DNA from: Bacillota bacterium
GTDB taxonomy: Bacteria; Bacillota; Sulfobacillia; RBS10-35; JAJYVN01
Length of the DNA stretch: 48,189 bases
Direction of reading: 5' to 3'
NCBI GenBank assembly: GCA_021791815.1
Contig: JAJYVV010000005.1
Span: forward strand, 1 to 48,189
Positions 16,653-25,081 of the stretch are shown here, one piece after another. The position numbers and the translations under genes were made by a program. The notes beneath the pieces were generated by a model. It made no database searches and was not told the origin of the DNA. It worked only from the letters and a program-made list of their open reading frames with translations. How positions within the stretch are numbered: the first letter of the stretch is position 1; the number at the start of each line of letters is the position of its first letter.

Positions 16653-16692
16653 GCCCGGGCGGACGGCCGGCAGCCGCCGGGTCCGCCCGGGC
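16653..16692. terminator. Bidirectional terminator-like hairpin between convergent genes
   Basis: A perfect 12-bp stem (16653-16664 with 16681-16692) encloses a 16-nt loop. It lies exactly between the stop of the small exported protein gene and the stop of cbiA on the opposite strand. No T run flanks it on either side, as for other candidate terminators here. Confidence 0.5.
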
Positions 16693-16710
16693 GCGCGGGG
16701 CCCGCTGGGC

Positions 16711-18114
16711 TCAGGGGAAGCTGCGGCCCGGCGAGCACGCGGCGCAGGCCGCGGCAAGGCGCGCCGCGGCGGCGGGACAGCTGCCCAGGTGGAGGTGGAC
16801 GTAGCCCGCGAGCACGGAACCCCGGGCGAAGCCATCCGCGACCGGAGGCCCGCCCGCGGGCCGGCCCAGCTCCCAGGCGGGCTCCCACGCCCCGTCCCAC
16901 TCCACGCGGCTCCAGTGGAACTCATGGCCCCGGGCCAGGCCGCCGTCCGGCAGCAGCAGGTTGGGGCGCCGGGCCCGCACCTCGCGGTAGCCGAACCCCG
17001 CCGGTCCCGGCGTCATGACCGTCCTGGCCGGGATGACCCCGGCCATGGCATGGCTCCGTCCGTCCTCGTCGACCAGCTCGCGGCAGAGGTATTGGAAGCC
17101 GCCGCACTCCCCCCACACGGGGAGGCCCGCCGCGGCCGCCGCGGCGACGGCCTGGCGCGCCCCCACGTTCGCGGCGAGCCGCCCGGCGAAGCGCTCCGGG
17201 AACCCGCCGCCGAAGTACAGGCCGGCGACGCCCGCCGGCGGGGCCGGGTCGCGGAGCGGGCTCCAGGGCACGAGATCGAGGCCCTGCGCCCGGAGCAGGT
17301 CGAGGTTGTCCTCGTAATAGAAGTGGAAGGCCTCGTCGCGCGCGACCGCCAGCCGGGGGCGCGATCCGCCCGACGCCCCGCCGGGGTGGGGCCGGCCTGC
17401 CGGCCGGGGCGGATCGAGCGCGCCCGGACCCCGGGCGCGGAGGGCGCGCAGCAGGCCGTCCAGATCGACGCCTGCGGCCACGGCGCGCGCGGCGGCCGCC
17501 ACCCAATCGGCCCCCTCCGCCGCCGGACGGAGGCCCAGGTGCCTCTCGGGAACGCGGATGGCCGGGTCCGGGGCGATGCAGCCGAAGACCGGCAGGCCCG
17601 TGGCGTCCGCGACGGCCGCGCCGAGGGCCTCGGCGTACGGCCCGGGCCGCACGCGATTGACGATGAAGCCGGCGAAGGGCAGGTCGGGATCGCAGCGGCA
17701 AAGGCCCAGCGCCACGGCCCGCAGCGTCCGGCCGGCCGTGTGGCCGTCGAGGACGGCGACGACCGGGGCGCCGAGGAGGCGGGCCACGTGGGCCGTGCTC
17801 GCCTCGTCGGACCCGGGCGACATGCCGTCGAACAGGCCCATGACGCCCTCGATGACGCAGACGTCGGCCTGGGCGGCCGCGGCGGCGTACGTCGCGCGCA
17901 GGCAATCGGGCGGCACCATCCAGGAATCCAGGTTGCGACTGGGGCGGCCCGCGGCCGCCGAGTGGTGTCCGGGGTCGATGAAGTCCGGACCGACTTTGAA
18001 GGGCTGAACCCGCAGGCCCCGCGCCCGCAGGGCGCCGATCAGCCCGACGGCGGCGGTCGTCTTCCCGGCGCCGGTGCCGGCCGCCGCCACGACCACGGGC
18101 GCGGCGCCGCTCAC
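16711..18114 (-). CDS. cbiA: Cobyrinate a,c-diamide synthase
   Basis: A 467-residue ATP- and glutamine-dependent amidase of the CobB/CbiA family. It amidates the a and c acetate side chains of the corrin precursor. The N-terminal dethiobiotin-synthetase-like ATPase shows AAAGTGAGKTTAAVGL, QPFKVGPDFIDPGHH and VIEGVMGLFDG. The C-terminal class I glutamine amidotransferase shows LYFGGGFPERFA, the nucleophile Cys in WGECGGFQYL, and a late GYVHLHLGS. GTG 18114 overlaps the argF stop as GTGA, so it is translated from the argF message. No other cobalamin gene is present in the window and no cobalamin riboswitch was seen, so a related macrocycle or another acceptor cannot be excluded. Confidence 0.88.
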   Translation of the reverse strand: MSGAAPVVVAAAGTGAGKTTAAVGLIGALRARGLRVQPFKVGPDFIDPGHHSAAAGRPSRNLDSWMVPPDCLRATYAAAAAQADVCVIEGVMGLFDGMSPGSDEASTAHVARLLGAPVVAVLDGHTAGRTLRAVALGLCRCDPDLPFAGFIVNRVRPGPYAEALGAAVADATGLPVFGCIAPDPAIRVPERHLGLRPAAEGADWVAAAARAVAAGVDLDGLLRALRARGPGALDPPRPAGRPHPGGASGGSRPRLAVARDEAFHFYYEDNLDLLRAQGLDLVPWSPLRDPAPPAGVAGLYFGGGFPERFAGRLAANVGARQAVAAAAAAGLPVWGECGGFQYLCRELVDEDGRSHAMAGVIPARTVMTPGPAGFGYREVRARRPNLLLPDGGLARGHEFHWSRVEWDGAWEPAWELGRPAGGPPVADGFARGSVLAGYVHLHLGSCPAAAARLAAACAACSPGRSFP

Positions 18115-19079
18115 AGGATCGCGGCGAGGATGGCCTTCGCGGCGTGCAGGCGGTTGCCGGCCTGCTCGAACACCACCGACGCCGGACCGTCCATGACCTC
18201 GTCCGTGACCTCCTCGCCGCGGTGGGCGGGAAGGTCGTGCAGGAAGACCGCATGCGGAGCGGCCAGGGCCATGAGCGCGGCGTCCACGCGGTAGGGCTCG
18301 AGGGCGCGGCGGCGCGCGCCGGCTCCCGCCTCGAACCCCATGCTGACCCACGTGTCGGTGTAGACGGCGTCGGCACCGGCCACGGCCTCGCGCACGTCCG
18401 CCGTCACCTCGATGGATCCCCCGGTGGCGCGCGCGTCGGCGCGCGCCGCCTCCAGCACCTGCGGGTCCGGGCGGAACGCCTCCGGAGCGCCCACCCGCAG
18501 CGCGAAGCCCGCCTTGGCGGCGGCGAAGCACAGGGAGTGGCAGACGTTGTTGCCATCGCCCACGTACGCCACGCGAAGCCCGCCGAGGTGCCCGAATCGC
18601 TCGCGCAGGGTCAGCATGTCGGCCAGGGCCTGCGAGGGATGGAGCAGGTCCGTGAGCGCGTTGACGACGGGCACCGACGCGGCCGCGGCCAGCTCCTCGA
18701 TCTCGGCGTGGCCGAACGCCCGGATCACGATGGCGTCGACGAGCTGGCTCAGGACGCGGCCCGTGTCCGCCACCGTCTCCCCGCGCGCCAGCTGCATCTC
18801 GCCGCCCTGGAGGCACACCGCATGCCCCCCGAGCGCCGCGGTCGCCACCTCGAAGGACACGCGGGTGCGCGTCGACGGCTTCAGGAACAGGAGGGCGACG
18901 CTCCGTCCCGCGAGCGGGCGGGCCCCGGCGGCCGCGCCCCCCCGCTTCCAGGCCAGGGACGAGGCCACCAGGCCCTCGACCTCCGCAGGTGTGAAATCAT
19001 GCAGCGAAAGGAAGTCGCGGCCGCGCAGCGCTCCCGCCTCGGGCACCGCCGCGGTCGCGATCGCAGCCGCCGGCCGCAT
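18111..19079 (-). CDS. argF: Ornithine carbamoyltransferase
   Basis: A 322-residue OTCase that makes citrulline from ornithine and carbamoyl phosphate in arginine synthesis. Carbamoyl-phosphate motifs are PSTRTRVSFE and LLHPSQALADMLT; the ornithine-closing SMG loop is DTWVSMGFE. The usual HCLP motif reads HDLP (FLHDLPAHRGEE), a Cys-to-Asp change at a substrate-contacting position. ATG 19079 was chosen over ATG 19130 because a consensus promoter puts the transcript start at about 19125, inside the longer frame. GAAGAGGGG lies about 6 nt before ATG 19079, giving a 45-nt UTR. cbiA follows with a 4-nt overlap. Confidence 0.9.
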   Translation of the reverse strand: MRPAAAIATAAVPEAGALRGRDFLSLHDFTPAEVEGLVASSLAWKRGGAAAGARPLAGRSVALLFLKPSTRTRVSFEVATAALGGHAVCLQGGEMQLARGETVADTGRVLSQLVDAIVIRAFGHAEIEELAAAASVPVVNALTDLLHPSQALADMLTLRERFGHLGGLRVAYVGDGNNVCHSLCFAAAKAGFALRVGAPEAFRPDPQVLEAARADARATGGSIEVTADVREAVAGADAVYTDTWVSMGFEAGAGARRRALEPYRVDAALMALAAPHAVFLHDLPAHRGEEVTDEVMDGPASVVFEQAGNRLHAAKAILAAIL

Positions 19080-19131
19080 GGCCACCCCTCTTCCCGCTCC
19101 CGGATCGCCCGCCCGCGCGGAAATGTGCATA

Positions 19132-19159
19132 ATTATACCGTCCGGCGGAAGGGTGTCAA
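19132..19159 (-). promoter_or_regulatory. Consensus sigma-A promoter of argF-cbiA
   Basis: Minus-strand TTGACA (19159-19154), a 16-nt spacer and TATAAT (19137-19132): both hexamers match consensus perfectly. The predicted start is near 19125. I saw no ARG-box-like operator that I would trust. Confidence 0.75.
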
Positions 19160-19306
19160 CGCGCGTGCGGCCGCGGGCCGTCCCGAGCCGTGGCGGAAGG
19201 GACGCGCCGGGGCCGGCCCGAACGGAGAGGCGGCCGGGGAGCGCCGCGCGCCCGGACCCGCCGCAGGGCGGCGGGAACGCCCGGGTACGGGGAGAGGTAC
19301 GCGCCG

Positions 19307-20665
19307 ATGTATCAGAAGATCCTGATCGCCAATCGGGGCGAGATCGCCGTGCGGGTCATCCGGGCCTGCCGCGAGCTCGGCGTCCGTACCGTCGCGGTGT
19401 ACTCCGAGCCCGACCACGACGCCCTGCACGTGCGGCTCGCCGACGAGAGCGAGGCCATCGGCCCGGCCAAGGCGGCCGAGAGCTACCTGAACGTGCAGGC
19501 GATCCTCGGCGCGGCCACGCGCCACCACGTCGACGCGATCCACCCCGGCTACGGATTCCTCGCGGAGAACTCCCACTTCGCCGCCGTGTGCAAGACCTGG
19601 GGGCTCGATTTCATCGGCCCGGAACCGGAGACGATCGAGCGCATGGGCAGCAAGACGGCCGCCCGGCAACGCATGCAGCAGGCCGGTGTACCGGTGGTGC
19701 CGGGCACCCCGGGGGCCTGCTCGGAGGAGGAGGCCGTCGCCTTCGCCACCGAGGCCGGATTCCCCGTGCTGATCAAGGCGTCGGCGGGGGGCGGGGGCCG
19801 GGGCATCCGCGTGGCGCAGACGCCCGACGAGCTGCGCGCCGCGTTCGGCTCGGCGGCGCGGGAGGCCGCGGCGTCCTTCGGCAGCCCGGAGCTGTATGTG
19901 GAGCGGTATCTGAGCAGCCCCCGCCATGTCGAGTTCCAGGTGCTCGCCGACCGCCACGGCCACGTCCTGCATCTTTTCGAGCGGGACTCGTCGCTCCAAC
20001 GGCGGCGGCAGAAGGTCCTGGAGGAGGCGCTGTCCCCCCGGCTCACCCCGCGCCTGCGGGCCGAGATGGCGGCCGCGGCCGTGGCCGCGGCGCGCGCCGT
20101 GCACTACGTGGGGGCGGGCACCGTCGAGTTCCTGGTCGACGGGGACGACCGGTTCTACTTCCTCGAGATGAACACCCGCATCCAGGTGGAGCACCCGACG
20201 ACCGAGATGATCACCGGGATCGACATCGTCAAGGAGCAGATCCGGGTCGCCGCCAACGAGCCCCTGCGGATCGGGCAGTCGGAGGTTGAGGCGCGCGGGT
20301 GGTCCGTCGAATGCCGCATCAACGCCGAGGATCCGGACAACCGCTTCGCGCCGTCGCCCGGGACCATCACGCGCTGGTCGCCCCCGGCGGGACCATGGGT
20401 GCGGGTGGACGACGGCGCCTACCCCGGATACACCGTGCAGACGCATTACGATTCGCTGCTCTGCAAGGTGATCAGCTGGGGCCGGGACCGGCCCGAGGCG
20501 ATCGCCCGCATGTCGCGGGCCCTCGCCGAATTCGAGGTCGAGGGGATCCGGACCACCCTGCCGATGCACCGGCGGATCCTCGCCGACCCGGATTTCCTCG
20601 CGGGGCTGTACGACACGGGCTGGCTGGAGAACACCTTCATGGCGCGCGGCGCCCAGCGGGCCTAG
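19307..20665 (+). CDS. accC: Biotin carboxylase subunit
   Basis: A 452-residue ATP-grasp enzyme that carboxylates biotin on a carrier protein. MYQKILIANRGEIAVRVIRA opens the preATP domain. The Gly-rich ATP loop is KASAGGGGRGI. EFLVDGDDRFYFLEMNTRIQVEHPTTE carries the Mg and biotin residues, and VECRINAEDP marks the C-terminal domain. The usual ERDCS-x-QRRHQK segment reads ERDSSLQRRRQK, replacing both the Cys and the His. ATG 19307 has GGAGAGG 10 nt upstream. There is no biotin carboxyl carrier gene (accB) or carboxyltransferase gene nearby, so whether this serves acetyl-CoA carboxylase or another acyl-CoA carboxylase is open. No obvious promoter was seen in the 19160-19306 gap. Confidence 0.86.
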   Translation: MYQKILIANRGEIAVRVIRACRELGVRTVAVYSEPDHDALHVRLADESEAIGPAKAAESYLNVQAILGAATRHHVDAIHPGYGFLAENSHFAAVCKTWGLDFIGPEPETIERMGSKTAARQRMQQAGVPVVPGTPGACSEEEAVAFATEAGFPVLIKASAGGGGRGIRVAQTPDELRAAFGSAAREAAASFGSPELYVERYLSSPRHVEFQVLADRHGHVLHLFERDSSLQRRRQKVLEEALSPRLTPRLRAEMAAAAVAAARAVHYVGAGTVEFLVDGDDRFYFLEMNTRIQVEHPTTEMITGIDIVKEQIRVAANEPLRIGQSEVEARGWSVECRINAEDPDNRFAPSPGTITRWSPPAGPWVRVDDGAYPGYTVQTHYDSLLCKVISWGRDRPEAIARMSRALAEFEVEGIRTTLPMHRRILADPDFLAGLYDTGWLENTFMARGAQRA

Positions 20666-20779
20666 GTCGGCGGCGCATGGCCGCCCCGAGTGCGGGTACG
20701 CTGGACGAGGCGCCGCGGCCCGCGGCGGGACGTTCCGACGGTTCGGCACCGGAAGTCAGGGATGAGGGAGGGACGGCGC

Positions 20780-21556
20780 ATGATGAGCGCGGTCCTGGAC
20801 GCGTTCCGCCTCGACGGGCGGGTGGCCTTCGTCACCGGCGCCTCCCGGGGCTTCGGCCGGGTCATCGCGCAGACCTATGCGCGGGCCGGCGCCGACGTGG
20901 TCCTGTGCAGCCGCAGCGCCGCCGACATCGGCGCCGCGGCCGAGGAGATCGCGGGCGAGACCGGGCGGCGCTGCATCGGCGTCCCGGCCGATGTGACGGA
21001 TCCGGCGGCGGTGGACCGGGCGGTGGGGACGGTCCTGGAGACGTTCGGCCGCCTCGACATCCTGGTCAACAACGCGGGCGTCAACATGCGCCGCTCCATC
21101 GAGGAGTTCAGCGACGAGGAGTGGCGCCGCGTCGTGGGCACCAACCTCGACGGCACGTTCCACTGCTGCCGCGCGGCGGCGCGGCCCATGAAGGAACGGC
21201 GGTACGGCCGCGTGGTGAACGTCTCCTCCATGATGGCCGCGGTCTCCCTCGCCGGCCGCGTCCCCTACACGGCCGCGAAGGCCGGCGTCTCCGCCCTGAC
21301 GCGGACCCTCGCCCTGGAGTGGGCGCCCCACGGCATCAACGTGAACGCCCTCTGCCCCGGACCCTTTCTCACCGAGATGAACCAGCCGCTCACGCAGAAC
21401 CCGGAGATGTTCGAGTTCTTCCGCAGCCGCATCCCCCTCGGCCGCTGGGGCAACCCGCCCGAGATCGCCGGCGCGGCGCTGTTCCTCGCCTCCGAGGCCG
21501 CGAGCTTCGTCACGGGCTCCAGCCTCTACGTCGACGGGGGCTGGACGGCGCAATAG
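20780..21556 (+). CDS. SDR-family oxidoreductase
   Basis: A 258-residue classical short-chain dehydrogenase. It has the cofactor motif TGASRGFG, NNAG, the catalytic Ser in NVSSMMA, Tyr and Lys in YTAAK, and the CPGPFLTEMN and SSLYVDGGW end segments. Arg after the first strand (LCSRSAADI) suggests NADP(H) preference. It resembles 3-oxoacyl-ACP reductases and gluconate/sorbose-type dehydrogenases; the substrate cannot be chosen. GAGGGAGGGA lies 6 nt before ATG 20780. It follows accC by 114 nt on the same strand, so a lipid or acyl-CoA role is conceivable but not shown. Confidence 0.88.
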   Translation: MMSAVLDAFRLDGRVAFVTGASRGFGRVIAQTYARAGADVVLCSRSAADIGAAAEEIAGETGRRCIGVPADVTDPAAVDRAVGTVLETFGRLDILVNNAGVNMRRSIEEFSDEEWRRVVGTNLDGTFHCCRAAARPMKERRYGRVVNVSSMMAAVSLAGRVPYTAAKAGVSALTRTLALEWAPHGINVNALCPGPFLTEMNQPLTQNPEMFEFFRSRIPLGRWGNPPEIAGAALFLASEAASFVTGSSLYVDGGWTAQ

Positions 21557-21578
21557 GGATGAGGCAGCCGCCCAGGGC

Positions 21579-22436
21579 TCAGTATGGGTTGGCGACGGCG
21601 CCCGGGACCGCGCCTCCCCCGGGTGCAAGCGCCGCCGTGGCGCCCGGGACGGCCGGCGTGGACGGGGCGGGCGACGGCGCCTGGGGGAGCCGCGCGAACC
21701 ACAGGGCGAGGGCCCGATAGATGGCGAAGGCGATCCGCTCCTGGTAGCCCGGCTCCGCCAGCATCCGAGCCTCGCGCGGATTGGAAAGGAATCCGATCTC
21801 GACGGTCACGCCCGGCATGTCGGCGTGGTTGAGCACGTAGTGGTCGATGTGCTCGGAGATGACGCGCCTGGTCTCCCCGGTCACGCGCTGGAACTGCTCC
21901 TGCATCACGGTCGCCAGTTCCTTGCTTTCGCGGAAGCGCTGGGCGTTGTAGAAGGTCTGGGCGCCGTGCTCGGCGGGGTTCGAAAAGTGGTTGGCGTGGA
22001 TGCTGACCACGACGTCCGCGGCGGAAGCGTTGATCAACGCCACCCGGGACCGCAGATCGACCCGCTTGCGGGCCGTCGGGCCGCCCTCCGTCTGGGCCGC
22101 CAGGTCGCTGTCGCCGGTCCGCGTGAGGACGACGATGGCGCCGGCCTGTTGGAGCATGGCCGCGACGCGCAGGCTCACGGCGAGGACCACGGTGTCCTCG
22201 TTCGTGCCCGAGGCGGCGATCGCGCCCGGATCGATGCCGCCGTGGCCGGGATCGACGGCCACGACGCGGCCGCGCAGGCTGTAGACGGCGGCCGCCCACG
22301 CCTTGGCCCGCGCCCGTTGCTGGGCCCACCATCCCCCTGTGACCAGGAGCGCCGCCACGCAGAAGCCGGCGAGGGCCCTCGTCGCCCCGAGACCGACCCG
22401 GGCCCGCGGCCTGCCCGCCCCGCTTCCGCCGCCCAC
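21579..22436 (-). CDS. cwlD: N-acetylmuramoyl-L-alanine amidase CwlD (spore cortex)
   Basis: A 285-residue Amidase_3 zinc enzyme. An N-terminal signal anchor (ALAGFCVAALLVTGGWW) precedes the catalytic domain: VVAVDPGHGGIDPGA (zinc His), NEDTVVL (zinc Glu), VVSIHANHFS (zinc His) and VTVEIGFLSNPREARML (catalytic Glu). CwlD removes peptide side chains so that muramic-delta-lactam can form in the spore cortex. Its position downstream of rpsI is the usual one in spore formers. GTG 22436 has GGGAGGGGTG about 6 nt upstream. A Pro/Ala-rich tail of about 30 residues ends the protein. The SDR gene converges on it, leaving 22 bp between stops. Confidence 0.9.
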   Translation of the reverse strand: MGGGSGAGRPRARVGLGATRALAGFCVAALLVTGGWWAQQRARAKAWAAAVYSLRGRVVAVDPGHGGIDPGAIAASGTNEDTVVLAVSLRVAAMLQQAGAIVVLTRTGDSDLAAQTEGGPTARKRVDLRSRVALINASAADVVVSIHANHFSNPAEHGAQTFYNAQRFRESKELATVMQEQFQRVTGETRRVISEHIDHYVLNHADMPGVTVEIGFLSNPREARMLAEPGYQERIAFAIYRALALWFARLPQAPSPAPSTPAVPGATAALAPGGGAVPGAVANPY

Positions 22437-22492
22437 GCGGACACCCCTCCCGCCCCTCGTATGCGGGGACGGGGGTGGCCATGCCGCGACGC

Positions 22493-22900
22493 TCAGCGCT
22501 TGCTGAACTGGGGCGCCTTCCGGGCCTTCTTCAGACCGTACTTGCGCCGCTCCTTGGCCCGCGGGTCCCGGGTGAGGAACCCGGCCTTCTTCAGGACGCC
22601 GCGCAGCTCGCCGTCGACCTTGAGCAGGGCCCGCGCGACGCCGTGGCGCACGGCGCCGGCCTGTCCGGAGACGCCGCCGCCTCCGACGCGCACCAGCACG
22701 TCGTACCGCGCCTCGGTCTCCGTCAACTGCAGCGGCGCCCGCACCAGGGCCTGCAGGGTCGGAAGGGGGAAGTAATCCTCCACCGGACGGCCATTGACGA
22801 TGATCCGCCCGTTACCCGGCACCAGCCGAACGCGCGCGACGGCTTCCTTGCGCCGCCCCGTTCCCCAATATTGGAGCGCGACCTTCCTCGAAGCGGGCAC
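22493..22900 (-). CDS. rpsI: 30S ribosomal protein S9
   Basis: A 135-residue S9 with the conserved [42 protein letters not shown] and the tail [25 protein letters not shown] ending in Lys-Arg, which reaches the P-site tRNA. GTG 22900 gives the normal length and follows a run of five or six G about 8 nt upstream; the longer open frame to 22993 is intergenic. It follows rplM by 40 nt, and cwlD comes 56 nt later. Confidence 0.96.
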   Translation of the reverse strand: MPASRKVALQYWGTGRRKEAVARVRLVPGNGRIIVNGRPVEDYFPLPTLQALVRAPLQLTETEARYDVLVRVGGGGVSGQAGAVRHGVARALLKVDGELRGVLKKAGFLTRDPRAKERRKYGLKKARKAPQFSKR

Positions 22901-22940
22901 GGCGCTTCCCCCCTGCGGGTGTGGGTCCGGGTCGGCCGGG

Positions 22941-23369
22941 CTAGAGGCCGGATACGGGCTGCTGCGCCTGGTGCGGGTGCTCCGGCCCCGCATACACCTT
23001 CAGCTTGCGGAGCATGGCGCGGCCGAGCGGCGTCTTGGGCAGCATGCCGCGCACGGCTAGGCGCACCACGCCCGTGGGGTCCTTGGCCAGGAACTCGCGG
23101 TACGGCATCGTCTTCAGGCCGTCCATGTAGCCGGTGTGCCAATAGTGGAACTTGCGGTCGAGCTTGCGGCCCGTGAGGGCGACCTTGGCGGCGTTGACGA
23201 CCACGACGTAGTCGCCGGTGTCCATCGACGGCGTGTACATCGCCTTGTGCTTGCCCCGCAGCACCATCGCGACCCGGGACGCGAGCCGTCCCAGGACCTC
23301 GCCGTCCGCGTCGACGACGTGCCACTTGCGTTCGATGTCCGCCGGTCGGGCCGAGTAGGTGGCCTGCAC
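22941..23369 (-). CDS. rplM: 50S ribosomal protein L13
   Basis: A 142-residue L13: [55 protein letters not shown] and [20 protein letters not shown] all match the family. GTG 23369 lies 8 nt after AAGGAGTGA, which overlaps the end of truA. A promoter inside truA can supply extra transcript, so L13 and S9 need not depend on the ecf-truA message. Confidence 0.96.
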   Translation of the reverse strand: MQATYSARPADIERKWHVVDADGEVLGRLASRVAMVLRGKHKAMYTPSMDTGDYVVVVNAAKVALTGRKLDRKFHYWHTGYMDGLKTMPYREFLAKDPTGVVRLAVRGMLPKTPLGRAMLRKLKVYAGPEHPHQAQQPVSGL

Positions 23370-23375
23370 CCCGTG

Positions 23376-24266
23376 TCACTCCTTGCGAAAGGACAGCCGA
23401 TATACTTTACGGCCCGAGACCCCCGCGGTCAAGAACGGACCGCCGGGCGGCCATGGAGCCGGGGCGGCGGGGGGCAGCCCGAACCGCCGGGGATAGCGCA
23501 CGTGGAGCAGGCAGAGCCCCCAGGGAGGGAGGCTGGGGCCGGCCTCCGCGCGACGGCCCTCGGCGAGGATGCGGGGTACGTCCGCCGGGCGGAGCGCGCC
23601 GCGGCCCACCTCGACGAGGGTGCCGGCGATGGCCCGCACCATCCGATACAGGAACCCGTCCGCCTCCACGTCGATCGCCAGCCAGGGGGGCGCGCTGCGC
23701 ACGGTGCACTCCAGCACCGTGCGGGTGGCGTCGGCAACGGGCCGCGCGCTCCCCGCGAACGCGGCGAAGTCGTGCCGGCCCGCCAGGGCCCGGGCGGCCT
23801 CCGCCATCGCCGCCACGTCCAGCGGTCCGGCGCGGTGCCACGCGCAGTCCCGCCAGAACGGCGAGGCCACGGGATCCCGCCAGATCAGGTACCGGTACCG
23901 CTTCGAGAGGGCGCTGAAACGCGCGTCGAAATCCGGCGGCACGTCCCACGCGGCCACGGCGGCCGCATCCGCGGGCAGCCGGGCCTGGAGCGCGAGAGGC
24001 AGCCGGGCAGCGGGCATCCGCACCGACGGCGGGAGGCGGCAGTCGACGACCTGGCCGAGGGCGTGGACGCCCGCGTCGGTCCGACCGGCCCCGCGGACCG
24101 CCACCGCCCTGCCCGCGAGGTCGCCCAGGGCCGCCTCCAGGACCTGCTGCACCGTGCGCGGGCCGGCCTGGCGCTGGAAGCCGGCGAAGCCCGCCCCGCG
24201 GTAGGCGCAGACCAGCGCGACGGGCCGCCCCTCGCCCCGTGCGGGCGTCGCCGTGCCGGGCCTCAC
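23376..24266 (-). CDS. truA: tRNA pseudouridine(38-40) synthase
   Basis: A 296-residue TruA that isomerises uridines 38-40 of the anticodon arm. It has CAYRGAGFAGFQRQ, the catalytic Asp in GRTDAGVHALGQV, RYRYLIW, HDFAAFAG, DGFLYRMVRAIAGTLVEVGRG and GPSLPPWGLCLLHVRYP. GTG 24266 overlaps the ecfT stop as GTGA, with GGAGGGG 8 nt upstream. The stop is 7 nt before the rplM start, and an rplM promoter lies within its last codons. The last residues (GRKVYRLSFRKE) are encoded by distinctly AT-richer codons than the rest. Confidence 0.95.
   Translation of the reverse strand: MRPGTATPARGEGRPVALVCAYRGAGFAGFQRQAGPRTVQQVLEAALGDLAGRAVAVRGAGRTDAGVHALGQVVDCRLPPSVRMPAARLPLALQARLPADAAAVAAWDVPPDFDARFSALSKRYRYLIWRDPVASPFWRDCAWHRAGPLDVAAMAEAARALAGRHDFAAFAGSARPVADATRTVLECTVRSAPPWLAIDVEADGFLYRMVRAIAGTLVEVGRGALRPADVPRILAEGRRAEAGPSLPPWGLCLLHVRYPRRFGLPPAAPAPWPPGGPFLTAGVSGRKVYRLSFRKE
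23404..23432 (-). promoter_or_regulatory. Internal promoter for rplM-rpsI within the 3-prime end of truA
   Basis: Minus-strand TTGACC (23432-23427), a 17-nt spacer and TAAAGT (23409-23404). It is part of an unusually AT-rich patch at the end of the truA coding sequence. The predicted start near 23397 leaves a UTR of about 28 nt containing the rplM ribosome site. Confidence 0.5.
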
Positions 24267-25081
24267 GCGCCGCCCCTCCAGCCCACCGACGCCGCGACCA
24301 CCGAGACCGCGAGCGCCAGGGCGGCGCCGGCCGCGACAAGGTCTGCGCGGCCGAAGCGCGACTGGCGCCATCGGCTCCGGCCCTCCTCGCCGCGATAGCC
24401 GCGGGCCTCCATCGCCAGCGCCAACTGGTCGGCACGGCGGAAGACGCTGAGGAGCAGGGGCACGACCAGGGCGACGAGGGCCCGCAGCCGGGCGCGGCCG
24501 GGCGATTGCAGGTCCGCCCCCCGGGCGGCCTGCGCCGCGGCGATCCGCTGGGCCTCCTCCGCGAGGACGGGAATGAAGCGCAGGGCCAGGCCGGTCATCA
24601 GGGCCAGCTCGTGAGCCGGCACGCCGATCCGGCGGAACGGCCGGAGGAGGCGCTCCATCCCGGCGACGAGGTCCAGCGGCGCGGTCGTCGCCGTGACGAG
24701 GGCGGCCTGCAGGACCAGGAGCCCGAGGCGCACGGCGGCGGCCAGCGCCTCCGACAGGGCGAGCGACGAGACCAGCAACGGGCCGATCCGCCATTCGACG
24801 CCCGGCCGCTGCCCGGGGGCGGGCACGGGGCCGAGCAGGACACCCAGGGCGAACGTCGCCACCACAAGGTAGGCGAGGACGCGGTTGCCCCGCCACAGGG
24901 CCCCGAGGGGCGGCCGCGCGGCCACGAGCCACGCGGCCGTGAAGGCGGCGCAGGCGCCGAGGGCCCACGGGCCCCGCCCGGCGAGCAGGACCACCATGTA
25001 CGCGAGGCTGGCGAGGATCTTCGTCCGCGCGTCCAGGCGGTGCACGGGCGAATCCCCGGGCAGGAACTGGCCGAGGCTCAG
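24263..25081 (-). CDS. ecfT: ECF transporter transmembrane T component
   Basis: A 272-residue EcfT, the shared membrane scaffold linking the ATPases to vitamin- or metal-specific S components. It has the family start LGQFLPGDSPVHRLDARTK, several hydrophobic helices, and the coupling-helix motifs (AQAARGAD and AMEARGYRG, both Ala-x-Arg-Gly) that dock on the two ATPases. No ATG, GTG or TTG lies in frame upstream of the conserved LGQFLPGDSP. I place the start at CTG 25081, whose CTGA overlaps the ecfA stop; GAGGAG is 14 nt upstream. The first normal start, GTG 25045, would remove the conserved N-terminus. truA follows with a GTGA overlap. No S component is in the window. Confidence 0.83.
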   Translation of the reverse strand: MSLGQFLPGDSPVHRLDARTKILASLAYMVVLLAGRGPWALGACAAFTAAWLVAARPPLGALWRGNRVLAYLVVATFALGVLLGPVPAPGQRPGVEWRIGPLLVSSLALSEALAAAVRLGLLVLQAALVTATTAPLDLVAGMERLLRPFRRIGVPAHELALMTGLALRFIPVLAEEAQRIAAAQAARGADLQSPGRARLRALVALVVPLLLSVFRRADQLALAMEARGYRGEEGRSRWRQSRFGRADLVAAGAALALAVSVVAASVGWRGGA

